From: Pseudorhodoferax soli
GTDB taxonomy: Bacteria > Pseudomonadota > Gammaproteobacteria > Burkholderiales > Burkholderiaceae_C
Length of the DNA stretch: 64,000 nucleotides
Reading direction: 5' to 3'
Assembly: GCF_003337555.1 (NCBI RefSeq)
Contig: NZ_QPJK01000005.1
Coordinates: 186,001 to 250,000 of the forward strand
A program made the translations under genes and the position numbers. Below, piece by piece: positions 56,327-64,000 of the stretch. The stretch's first letter is position 1. Each line of letters starts with the position of its first letter. The notes beneath the pieces were generated by a model, which worked only from the letters and a program-made list of their open reading frames with translations, had not been told where the DNA came from and did no database searches.

Positions 56327-57031
56327 TCAGGGGGCTGGCGGGATCGCCAGCCCGCGCTGCACGGCCGGCCGTGCCACGAAGGCGTCGAGCACGCGCCGAA
56401 CCTCGCGGAAGTCGTCGAAGCCGACGATCTCGCCGGCGCCATAGAAGCCCGCGAGGTTGCGCACCCAGGGGAACACCGCGATGTCCGCGATGCTGTATTC
56501 GTCCCCCATGATCCACTGGCGCGAGGCCAGCCGCCCGTCCAGCACCTGCAGCAGGCGGCGCGACTCGGCCACGTAGCGGTCGCGCGGGCGCTTGTCCTCG
56601 TAGTCCTTGCCGGCGAATTTGTGGAAGAAGCCGAGCTGGCCGAACATCGGGCCGATGCCGCCCATCTGGAACATGAGCCACTGCAGCGTCTCGTAGCGCG
56701 CGGCGTCGTCCGTGGGCATCAGCTGGCCGGTCTTGGCCGCCAGGTACACCAGGATGGCGCCGGACTCGAACAGCGCCAGCGGTTGGCCGTTCGGGCCGTT
56801 CGGATCGAGGATGGCCGGGATCTTGTTGTTCGGGTTCAGCGACAGGAACTCGGGCGAGAGTTGGTCGTTGGTGTCGAAGGCGACCCGGTGTACTTCGTAG
56901 GGCAGTCCGGTTTCTTCCAGCGCGATGGAAACCTTGACGCCATTGGGCGTGGGCAGGGAATACAGCTGCAGGCGCTCGGGATGGCGCGCGGGCCACTTCT
57001 TGGTGATGGCGAATGCGGACAGATCGGGCAT
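56327..57031 (-). CDS. Glutathione S-transferase (YghU/YfcG-like)
   Basis: 234 residues. Thioredoxin-like N-terminal domain with TPNGVKVSIALEETGLPYEV and NKIPAILD and ESGAILVYLA (glutathione site), then the helical domain with YSIADIAVFPWV. The TPN motif marks the Nu-class enzymes with disulfide-bond reductase activity. Stands alone. Confidence 0.92.
   Translation of the reverse strand: MPDLSAFAITKKWPARHPERLQLYSLPTPNGVKVSIALEETGLPYEVHRVAFDTNDQLSPEFLSLNPNNKIPAILDPNGPNGQPLALFESGAILVYLAAKTGQLMPTDDAARYETLQWLMFQMGGIGPMFGQLGFFHKFAGKDYEDKRPRDRYVAESRRLLQVLDGRLASRQWIMGDEYSIADIAVFPWVRNLAGFYGAGEIVGFDDFREVRRVLDAFVARPAVQRGLAIPPAP
56332..56353. terminator. Strong hairpin between convergent rcnB-like and glutathione transferase genes
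   Basis: GGGCTGGCG-GGAT-CGCCAGCCC is a perfect 9-base stem with a 4-base loop, 12 bases after the RcnB-like stop and inside the last codons of the glutathione transferase gene. There is no T tract, so it may protect the 3' end or pause polymerase rather than terminate alone. Confidence 0.4.
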
Positions 57032-57115
57032 GGTGCTTGAGAACGTTCAAGGAATGGACGAAGCGCGCAGCATAGGCCGGAGCGGGCTGCCGCGCGCGGC
57101 CAGGGGTCTTGCGGC

Positions 57116-60100
57116 TCAGGGCGTGGCGCGCGAGCTGGGCAGCGGCGCCGGCCGGCTCTCCACCGAGGGCAGCGGATGGTCCTGCAAGGTGGTGTCGCCC
57201 GGTGCCACCCAGACCTCCACGGTGTTGGGCCGCGGCCGGTAGCGGGCCGACAGCGGCTCGACGATCCAGTCCATGAAGCCGGCCTTGGGACCGAGCGCAC
57301 GCGCACAGGCCAGCGAAGCGCTGTCGTGGAAGCGCACCGTGGTCTTCTCCACCGGCACGGGGCTGGCGTAGCCGCGTGCGTTGGCGGTTTCCACCACGTC
57401 CTCGAGCGGCGGCACCTCGGCGCCCATGGCGCGCCAGGTGCGGCGCAGCGGCCAGACCGCGCGCCGCTGGCTGGGCCCGTAGATCTGCATGAACACCGTG
57501 ACGCCCGCGCATTCATGGCTGGGCACGGGCTGGGGCGATGGCGGCAGCGTGGCCGTCGGCGAGGGCGGCGCGGCCGGCACGGTGCCCGCCGCCGGCGCGC
57601 GCGCGAACACGCCCTCCGCGAAACGGCCGGTGTAGTGGCAACTGGCCGGCGGCCCGTCGCGCGGCGCGCCGGTGGCGGCCTGCTGCAGATACACCCGCTC
57701 GGCAACGACCGGGTCGCACGGGTGGGAGCTGGAGCTTGCGCCCTTGCCCGTGTAGTCGTAGACCCAGTAGCGCGGCGGCGGGGCCACGGCCAGGATTTCG
57801 GGCGCGGGCACCAGGCAGCTGCTGTTGGCACGGGTGTCGGCGTGCCGCTCGCCGGTGGCCAGCAGCGCGGCACAGGCAGCGGGCAGGGCTTCGCTCAGCG
57901 CCGCGCACTGCTGCATGGCCGACTGGTGAATGCGCCGCGCGAGGTCGGAGCGCGTGAACCAGCGCGCCTCGTCGGTCGGGCACAGCGTGTCGGCCGTGCG
58001 CAGCAAGGCGGCCGCCAGGTTGCCGGCGGCGGCCGGGTCGGGCCGGGCCTGTCCGCCGGGCGTGGCCTTGGCCCAGAGCTCGGCCAGTTCCTTGAGCGCA
58101 GCGCGTTCGTCCAGCGTCTGCTTGGTGAACACGGTGCGCGCCGTCTCGATGGCCTGCCACACGGTCACGCCCAGCGTGGCGGCGGCGCCCAGGCTGAGCG
58201 TGGCGCCCACCGCCGTCGCGGTGCCGCTGATGCGCGCAGGCAGCCGGCCGCTGGCGACCGCGCGGGCGCCTTCGTGCTCCTGGGCGGCGCGGCTGGCCTG
58301 CGCGGCGGCGAAGGGCGAGCAGTCGTCGTCCTCGAACCAGGCGCCGGGGTTGCGCAGCAACTCGGCGATCCAGCTGCGGTTCAGGTTCTGGCCCAGGAAG
58401 GTGCCCAGGTGGAAGTAGCTCTCCCATTGGGCTTCCGAGAAGAACTGGTCGGCGGTGGTCTCCTGCGGAAAGTCGGGGTTCTGCCGCTTGAAGTTGACCA
58501 GGTCCACCGGCAGGCCGTCGCACAGGTTGGGCTTGATGACGATGAGGATGCCGGTGCTCGGCTGTGCACCGCCGTACAGCACCTTGGCCAGCGCCAGGCA
58601 GGCCGTGCTCTCGGGCGAGGCCAGGTCGTTGAGCGAACCGAAGCGGGCCAGCCCGGCGGGCCCCTCACCCGAGCCCGCCGGTGCGCGGCGCGGGCGCTGG
58701 AACAGGATGTCGGCCTGCAGGTCGATGCGCGCCTTGCGCACCAGGTCCTCCAGGTTGTCGAAGCCGTAGCGCGGGTCGGCGCCGCAGTCGGCCAGCACGA
58801 TCACCTGGGCGCGCTCGGTCAGCAGCGCGTAGGCGCCGGTGTTCTCGAAGTGGCCGCCGTCGGTCAGGAACCAGTTGTCGCCGCGCCCGCCCAGGAAGCT
58901 GCCGAAGGTCTCGCTCAGCACGCCGCAGGACTTGACGAACAGCCGCGGCCAACGGCGCTCGGTGCCGGTGCGGGCCGACACATTCCACCAATAGCCCAGC
59001 CGGATGCCCGCGAAGGTGGCCAGCGCCGAGATGCCGCCGCGCGTGAGGTTGCCCAGGCCCGGCGCGATGGCCGCACCGGAGATCGCCATCCAGCCGCCCA
59101 GGCTGGGCAGGCCCGTGGTGGGTGGGCGCTCCCAGTCTTCCTGCGAGACCTTGACCAGCCCGCCGGAGGCCACCGACAGCGGCAGGCCGCGCCGGTCCTG
59201 GTTGAAGAGGCCGCCGCGCGGGTCCCGGGTCTGGTTGATGCAGCAGTTCAGCAGGTGCACGGGGCCACCGCAGTCTTGTGGCCGGTAGCGCTCCAGCGCG
59301 ATGTCGTCGTCCGCATTGAGGTCGTCCACCGGAATGTGGCGGCGGCGCACCGGCAGCACCGGTGGCACCTCGCCGAGTGCCGAGAGCGCACCGGGCCCGG
59401 CGCCCAGCCGCGCGCCATTGGCCGCGCCCAGGTAGCTGCGCACGATGCGCGCCTGGTAGAAGGCGTGCAGCGAGGACAGGTTGAGGAACTCCACGTTGCG
59501 CGCCGTGGCCAGGAAGAAGGCGGCCAGCGGCAGCAGGAACAGCAGCCACATCTGCCAGCCCTGCGCGAACTGCGCGCCGTTGTAGCTGAACACGGCGCCC
59601 ATGACCGCCTTGTGCACGAGCGAGACCCACCACACGCACAGCGCGAACGACAGGCCGTAGCCCAGCACGCGGCCGACCACGAGCAGCGCGCGCGTGAGGA
59701 TGCGCCCGGGCAGCAATTGCGAGGCCAGCGGCAGCACCGTGCGGATGGCCGCGGCCCACACCGCCAGCCACAGCGCGGCCGCGCCCTGGCCGGCCTCGGT
59801 CAGCGGTTCCAGCTCGAAGGCCAGGAACCAGGCCGCGCGGTCGATCAGGCCGGCCAGCGCCACCGCGCTGAACCAGCGGAAGGAATGGGCCAGCCAGGCC
59901 GTGAGATCGCTGCGCGCGGCTTCGGCGGCCGGGCCCGCACAGCGCAGCCGCGCGCGCCGCAATGCCAGCGCGCCCACCGGCACGGCCAGCAGCCACAGCA
60001 GCAGCAAGGCGGCGGTGACCGCCCACAGCGTGCTGCGCATGACCTCGCCGACCGGGCTGATGCTGGCCGCTGCCAGGCGCCAATACCACGACACCAGCCA

Positions 60101-60823
60101 GGCCGTGGCCAGCGCCACGGCCAGCCAGCCGGCCACGGCCCAGTGCCGCGCCAGCGTGAGCCAGGGCACGATCCAGTAGGCCATGGCGCGCGTGGCGCCC
60201 ACCAGCACCACGCAGGGCAGCAGCAGCCAGGCCATGGGCAGCCACAGCGGTACCCAGTCCGGCAGGTTGCGCAGCATGGCGAACACCGGCGTGGCGTGCG
60301 TGAAACCCAGTTGGTGCATGAACTGCCAGCCTGCCAGGTTGGCCGCCGTGAGCAGCACGCCCAGCAGCAGCGCCAGCATGCCGAGCTCGAAATGGATGGC
60401 GACCAGGTTGCGCAGGTACAGCGCGGCGACGAAGGTGGCGTCGCGCGCGCCGCGCGGGATCAGGTAGCGGCCGTTCGCGCGCAGCCACCAGACGAACCAG
60501 TTGGTGCGGGCCGCGCCCAGGGCCTGCTGCACCTGGGCCGCCTCCTGCGGTGTCCTGGCCCGTGAGAACAGGCGGCCCAGCAGGCCGCCGATGTGGCCGC
60601 CACCGGACACCGTGGACAGCAGGTCGAAGCGCAGCAGCAGACCCTCGCGCGCCAGTGCGCGCAGCAGGCCGAAGCAGAAGGTCGCACTGCGGATGCCGCC
60701 GCCGGACAGCGCCAGGCCCCACAGGCCTGCTTCTTCCAGCGGCTTGCCCAGCTCGTCGTCGGTGCCGGCGGCCGCCCAGGCCTGCCGGCGCGCCTGCACC
60801 TGCTTGCGCAATTCGTTGTCCAC
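57116..60823 (-). CDS. Large membrane-embedded patatin-like phospholipase
   Basis: 1,235 residues. Patatin oxyanion loop ALSGGGIRSATF at ~39-50 and nucleophile S73 in STVSGGGHIGG are at the N-terminus; the catalytic partner D655 (TDGGHFEN) is ~580 residues later. Between them lie about eight membrane helices (~133-160, 190-212, 227-248, 265-288, 316-336, 347-368, 379-404, 423-441). After the patatin domain come a further hydrophobic segment (~868-890), and a ~330-residue region with several cysteines and Pro/Ala linker, ending in an alpha/beta-looking module (~1110-1190). Expected activity: acyl hydrolase on membrane lipids. No neighbour explains its role. Confidence 0.8.
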   Translation of the reverse strand: MDNELRKQVQARRQAWAAAGTDDELGKPLEEAGLWGLALSGGGIRSATFCFGLLRALAREGLLLRFDLLSTVSGGGHIGGLLGRLFSRARTPQEAAQVQQALGAARTNWFVWWLRANGRYLIPRGARDATFVAALYLRNLVAIHFELGMLALLLGVLLTAANLAGWQFMHQLGFTHATPVFAMLRNLPDWVPLWLPMAWLLLPCVVLVGATRAMAYWIVPWLTLARHWAVAGWLAVALATAWLVSWYWRLAAASISPVGEVMRSTLWAVTAALLLLWLLAVPVGALALRRARLRCAGPAAEAARSDLTAWLAHSFRWFSAVALAGLIDRAAWFLAFELEPLTEAGQGAAALWLAVWAAAIRTVLPLASQLLPGRILTRALLVVGRVLGYGLSFALCVWWVSLVHKAVMGAVFSYNGAQFAQGWQMWLLFLLPLAAFFLATARNVEFLNLSSLHAFYQARIVRSYLGAANGARLGAGPGALSALGEVPPVLPVRRRHIPVDDLNADDDIALERYRPQDCGGPVHLLNCCINQTRDPRGGLFNQDRRGLPLSVASGGLVKVSQEDWERPPTTGLPSLGGWMAISGAAIAPGLGNLTRGGISALATFAGIRLGYWWNVSARTGTERRWPRLFVKSCGVLSETFGSFLGGRGDNWFLTDGGHFENTGAYALLTERAQVIVLADCGADPRYGFDNLEDLVRKARIDLQADILFQRPRRAPAGSGEGPAGLARFGSLNDLASPESTACLALAKVLYGGAQPSTGILIVIKPNLCDGLPVDLVNFKRQNPDFPQETTADQFFSEAQWESYFHLGTFLGQNLNRSWIAELLRNPGAWFEDDDCSPFAAAQASRAAQEHEGARAVASGRLPARISGTATAVGATLSLGAAATLGVTVWQAIETARTVFTKQTLDERAALKELAELWAKATPGGQARPDPAAAGNLAAALLRTADTLCPTDEARWFTRSDLARRIHQSAMQQCAALSEALPAACAALLATGERHADTRANSSCLVPAPEILAVAPPPRYWVYDYTGKGASSSSHPCDPVVAERVYLQQAATGAPRDGPPASCHYTGRFAEGVFARAPAAGTVPAAPPSPTATLPPSPQPVPSHECAGVTVFMQIYGPSQRRAVWPLRRTWRAMGAEVPPLEDVVETANARGYASPVPVEKTTVRFHDSASLACARALGPKAGFMDWIVEPLSARYRPRPNTVEVWVAPGDTTLQDHPLPSVESRPAPLPSSRATP

Positions 60824-60902
60824 GCCAGCCTCCCGCCGCGCCCGGCGGCTGTTGTGCCGGGAACGAGGCTAGCGGGGCCGCGCGCGAAAGGCGCGCCGCG
60901 AA

Positions 60903-62204
60903 TTATTTCGTTACGTTGCCGCCGCGGTGGCGGGGCGGCATGAACGCCGTCGCATCGGGCCGGCCCGGCAGGTGCAGGGTGGCCGTGGCTGCGGGGCTCT
61001 CGGCCAGCACCCGGCCCTTGCGCACGACCTTGAGCCGCGTGGCGCGCAGCCGGATCGCCTCGACCGGGTCGCGCGCCTGCAGCAGCACGAAGCTGGCGTC
61101 GCAGCCGGGTGCCAGCCCGTAGCTGCGCAGCCCCATCACCCGGGCGGCCGCACTGGTGACGGCCTCGAAGCACTGCGCCATGCCGGCCTCGCCGGTCATC
61201 TGCGCCACATGCAGGCCCATGTGGGCCACCTCCAGCATGTCGCCCGAGCCCATGCCGTACCACGGGTCCATCACGCAGTCGTGCCCGAAGGCCACGGTGA
61301 CGCCGGCCGCCAGCAGTTCGGGCACGCGCGTCATGCCGCGGCGCTTGGGGTAGCTGTCGTGGCGGCCCTGCAGCGTGATGTTGATGAGCGGATTGGCCAC
61401 CACGCTGACGCCGCTCTCGGCGATCAACGGCAGCAGCTTGCTGACGTAGTAGTTGTCCATGCTGTGCATGGAGGTGCAGTGCGAGCCGTTGACGCGCCCC
61501 GCCAGGCCCAGGCGCTGTGTCTCGCAGGCCAGCGTCTCGATGTGGCGCGACAGCGGGTCGTCCGATTCGTCGCAGTGCATGTCCACCGGCAGGCCGCGCG
61601 CGGCCGCCAACTCGCACAGCAGCTTCACGCTGGCCGCGCCCTCGGCCATGGTGCGCTCGAAATGCGGGATGCCGCCGACCACGTCCACGCCCAGGTCGAG
61701 TGCGCGCTGCAGGTTGGCGAGGCCGCCCGGGCTGCGCAGCACGCCGTCCTGCGGGAAGGCGACCAGCTGCAGGTCCAGGTAGGGCGCCACGCGCCGGCGC
61801 ACCTCGAGCATGGCCTCGACCGGCAGCAGGCTTGCATCGCTGGTGTCCACATGGCTGCGGATGGCCAGCAGGCCACGGGCCACGGCCCAGTCGCAATAGG
61901 CCACGGCACGCTCGATCAGCGCCTCGGCCGTGAGCAGCGGCTTGAGTTCGCCCCACAGCGCGATGCCCTCCAGCAGGGTGCCGCTCTGGTTGATGCGCGG
62001 CAGGCCGCGGCTCAGCGTGGCGTCCAGGTGGAAGTGCGGATCGACGAAGGGCGGGCTGACCAGCAGGCCGCCCGCGTCCAGCGTCTCGTGGGCGGGGGCC
62101 TGCAGTCCGGGCGCCACCTCGACGATGCGGCCGTCCTGGACGGCGATGGACATGTCGGATGCGCCGTCAGGCAGCGTGGCATGGGTGACGAGAAGGTCGA
62201 GCAT
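60903..62204 (-). CDS. codA: Amidohydrolase, cytosine deaminase-like
   Basis: 433 residues. Metal ligands HFHLD, HVDTSD, HCDESDDP, HCTSMHSMDN and GHDCVMDPWYGMG reproduce the cytosine deaminase (CodA) signature, so it should convert cytosine or a related ring such as creatinine or isoguanine. The ATG was placed at the conserved first strand (MLDLLVTHATL); an in-frame ATG 63 bases upstream would add a non-conserved tail. No cytosine permease (codB) is adjacent. Confidence 0.85.
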   Translation of the reverse strand: MLDLLVTHATLPDGASDMSIAVQDGRIVEVAPGLQAPAHETLDAGGLLVSPPFVDPHFHLDATLSRGLPRINQSGTLLEGIALWGELKPLLTAEALIERAVAYCDWAVARGLLAIRSHVDTSDASLLPVEAMLEVRRRVAPYLDLQLVAFPQDGVLRSPGGLANLQRALDLGVDVVGGIPHFERTMAEGAASVKLLCELAAARGLPVDMHCDESDDPLSRHIETLACETQRLGLAGRVNGSHCTSMHSMDNYYVSKLLPLIAESGVSVVANPLINITLQGRHDSYPKRRGMTRVPELLAAGVTVAFGHDCVMDPWYGMGSGDMLEVAHMGLHVAQMTGEAGMAQCFEAVTSAAARVMGLRSYGLAPGCDASFVLLQARDPVEAIRLRATRLKVVRKGRVLAESPAATATLHLPGRPDATAFMPPRHRGGNVTK

Positions 62205-62396
62205 GGAGATGGTGGAAGCCGCGCGGTCCGGCGGGCAGAAGCAGTGGCGTTGCCTCGCAGTATCCATGCCACGGGAGCCGAACCGGTGCGTTGCACTGGG
62301 GGCTGCGGGCGCCGGATTGTGCGATGCTGGCGCCTAGAATTCGCCCCAGGTATTCGACTATTGCGCCGGCCCCACCGCCTGCGCACCATTGGCTCC

Positions 62397-62780
62397 ATGT
62401 CCAGCGCGCCCCCCAAGACCCTTCTGATCGTCGATGACAGCCGCGTGTCGCGCATGATGATCCGCACCCTGGTGGCGGCCCGCAAGCCGCACTGGGCCCT
62501 GCAGGAATGCGAAAGCGGCGACGAGGCGCTGGTCCGGCTGGCGCAGGCCGTGCCCGACTACGTGAGCATGGACATCAACATGCCCGGCACCATCGGCACC
62601 GATGTGGCCGAGCGCATCCTGCAGGCCTACCCGCAGGTGCGCATGGTGGTGTTCTCGGCCAACGTGCAGGCGGCGCACAAGGCGAGGGCCGCGGCCATGG
62701 GGGCGTGCTTCGTGCCCAAGCCGGTCAGCGAGCGCAGCGTGCAGCTGGCGCTGAGCTTCTTCGACGACGAGGCCGCGTGA
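62397..62780 (+). CDS. CheY-like response regulator
   Basis: 127 residues, a receiver domain only. Acidic pocket D13-D14, acceptor D59 (SMDINMPG), and conserved Lys in VPKPVSE. With the phosphatase encoded next, it should act as a reversible phosphate switch. Its stop overlaps the next start (GTGA). Confidence 0.92.
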   Translation: MSSAPPKTLLIVDDSRVSRMMIRTLVAARKPHWALQECESGDEALVRLAQAVPDYVSMDINMPGTIGTDVAERILQAYPQVRMVVFSANVQAAHKARAAAMGACFVPKPVSERSVQLALSFFDDEAA

Positions 62781-63388
62781 TCACGCTGACGGAGCTGCAG
62801 ACCGACGCGCTGGCCGAAATGTTCAACGTCGGCGCAGGGCATGCCGCGGCCAGCCTGTCGGAGATCGTCGGCGACGAGGTGCTGCTGTCGATCCCGCGCA
62901 TCGCGTTCTGCGGCCGCGACGAACTCGGCACCAGCCTGGCCTTGCTGCGCAGCGAGCGCCTGGGTGCGGTGCGGCAGGATTTCAGCGGCGCTTTCGCGGT
63001 CAACGCCTCGCTGCTGTTCACCGAAGACAAGGCGCTCGAGATCGTGCACGAGATGCTGGGATCGCAGGTCAGCGTGGACGACCTGCCCGAGTTCGAGCAG
63101 GAGGCGATGTGCGAACTCGGCAACATCATCCTGAACGCGTGCATGGCCTCGATCTCGGAAATGCTGGACGTGGAGATGACCAGCACGCTGCCGCAGTACA
63201 TCGTGAACCGCACCGAGACGGTGCTGCACGAGCTCACCTCGGACATGCAGCAGCCGGTGGTGCTGGTGCTGCACATCGACCTCACCATCGAGAAGCGCGA
63301 GACGCACGGCGCGCTGGTGTTTCTGCTGAGTTCGGCGTCGTTCCACGATCTGATCGCCGCCGTCGACAGGTTCCTGGCGCGCATTTGA
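62777..63388 (+). CDS. CheC-like phosphatase of phosphorylated CheY
   Basis: 203 residues. Both CheC active-site motifs E-x2-N-x22-P are intact: E14, N17, P40 and E113, N116, P139. CheC/CheX/FliY proteins dephosphorylate CheY-P. Start is GTG, overlapping the receiver gene, so the two products are made together; the receiver is the likely substrate. Confidence 0.9.
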   Translation: MITLTELQTDALAEMFNVGAGHAAASLSEIVGDEVLLSIPRIAFCGRDELGTSLALLRSERLGAVRQDFSGAFAVNASLLFTEDKALEIVHEMLGSQVSVDDLPEFEQEAMCELGNIILNACMASISEMLDVEMTSTLPQYIVNRTETVLHELTSDMQQPVVLVLHIDLTIEKRETHGALVFLLSSASFHDLIAAVDRFLARI

Positions 63389-63419
63389 GCGCGCGAGAGG
63401 CTTCGTGCCCCCGGTACCG

Positions 63420-64000
63420 ATGACAGCACCGCATCTGAAGGTCGACTGGCCCGTGCTGTCCGACGCATTGGCGCTGGGCCTGGTCCTGCTCGACGCCAAG
63501 GGCCGCGTGCTGCACTGGAACAGCTGGATCAGCCGCTACGCCGGCATCGCCCTCGCCGATGCACAGGGCCGCACGCTGGAGCAGCTGTTTCCCCAGGCGC
63601 TTTCCGCGCCGTTCCGCAAGGCGCTCGCCAACGCATTGCGGCACCGCCTGCCCATCGTGCTGTCCAACGTGCTGCACCATTCGCCGCTGCCGCTCTACGC
63701 GCGGCCCGAGCACCGCGCCGGCAACCAGCGGCTGCCGCAGTCGGTGACGATCACGCCGGTGGTGCAGCCCGGTGCCGGCCACCTGTGCCTGCTGCAGGTG
63801 ACCGACACCAGCACACTGGCCACGCGCGAGCGCGTGCTGCAGCTGCGCTCGGACCGGCTGTCGCGCGAGGCCGTGGTCGATGGCCTGACCGGCATCTACA
63901 ACCGCAAGCACCTGGACGACAGGCTGCGCGCCGAACTCGAGCGCGCGCAACGCAACCAGATTCCGGTGGCACTGGTGATGTTCGACGTGGACAGCTTCAA
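63420..64000 (+). CDS. Diguanylate cyclase with N-terminal PAS domain (5' part)
   Basis: The frame runs off the right edge. A PAS-like domain at ~10-130 (GLVLLDAKGRVLHWN) is followed by the start of a GGDEF domain: DGLTGIYNRKHLDD and VMFDVDSF, which holds the first metal-binding Asp. The GGDEF motif itself is beyond the window, so activity cannot be judged. An in-frame GTG at 63405 with AGAGG before it is an alternative start. It lies 31 bases after the CheC gene and completes a signalling operon. Confidence 0.88.
   Translation, partial: MTAPHLKVDWPVLSDALALGLVLLDAKGRVLHWNSWISRYAGIALADAQGRTLEQLFPQALSAPFRKALANALRHRLPIVLSNVLHHSPLPLYARPEHRAGNQRLPQSVTITPVVQPGAGHLCLLQVTDTSTLATRERVLQLRSDRLSREAVVDGLTGIYNRKHLDDRLRAELERAQRNQIPVALVMFDVDSF

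Noticed and set aside
57176-60565. 1,129-codon plus-strand frame opposite the patatin gene
   Set aside because: Arg/Gln/Gly-rich shadow without motifs; the minus strand has patatin motifs and membrane helices.
57116-62204. Patatin plus deaminase-like gene as a two-gene antiphage system
   Set aside because: The deaminase has complete CodA metal motifs of ordinary nucleobase metabolism, the two genes are separated by 79 bases, and no nucleotide-signal synthase or other defence gene is near.

Overview
The window is a dense, GC-rich stretch of a betaproteobacterial chromosome, most likely from the family Comamonadaceae (Burkholderiales). The grounds are the family-typical layouts seen here: a cysI-DUF934-cysH-cysD-cysN sulfate assimilation run, ppx divergent from pstSCAB-phoU-phoB-phoR, a trxA/rho/rpmE2 run, a 4.5S RNA gene divergent from dnaX-ybaB-recR, and gloB/methyltransferase/rnhA/sbcB. 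Genes overlap by 1-4 bases at many junctions. No phage, insertion sequence, CRISPR array, tRNA or rRNA gene was found.

Layout. 1-8294 looks accessory: the end of a ketosteroid-dehydrogenase-like flavoprotein, a hybrid histidine kinase, and a 1,986-residue protein joining a GMC oxidoreductase, an alpha/beta hydrolase and a PhoD-like phosphatase. 8322-15082 (minus) holds a ferredoxin/ferredoxin reductase pair behind the sulfate assimilation genes. 15256-23632 is phosphate control, with a clear Pho box between ppx and pstS. 23616-28914 (minus) has a MATE transporter coupled to a membrane glycosyltransferase, rpmE2, rho and trxA. 29057-33621 has a BaiN-type flavoprotein and MacAB. 33646-39029 (minus) is a 1,442-residue hybrid kinase with an HD-GYP response regulator. 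39384-42341 is 4.5S RNA, dnaX (with an A9 slippage site), ybaB and recR. 42468-48140 groups two substrate-binding proteins without permeases, a GntR regulator, an aldehyde dehydrogenase and an FMN hydroxy-acid dehydrogenase. 48248-56319 holds a PAS chemoreceptor behind an FNR-type box, mltD, gloB, a methyltransferase, rnhA, sbcB, a sirtuin and an RcnB-like protein. 56327-62204 (minus) has a glutathione transferase, a large membrane patatin and a cytosine-deaminase-like enzyme. 62397 to the end is a CheY/CheC/diguanylate cyclase signalling operon cut by the window edge.

How the parts fit. Sulfate assimilation goes through APS reductase (CysH carries the iron-sulfur cysteine pairs), so no APS kinase is needed, and CysI has no CysJ beside it; the neighbouring ferredoxin and ferredoxin reductase are candidate electron donors. 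The phosphate operon carries transporter, sensor and regulator together. Signalling genes are numerous (three histidine kinases, four further receiver or c-di-GMP proteins, one chemoreceptor), as expected of a motile free-living organism. The items most worth following up are the triple-fusion enzyme, the patatin whose catalytic residues are separated by a membrane domain, the dnaX slippage site and the FNR-type box before the chemoreceptor.
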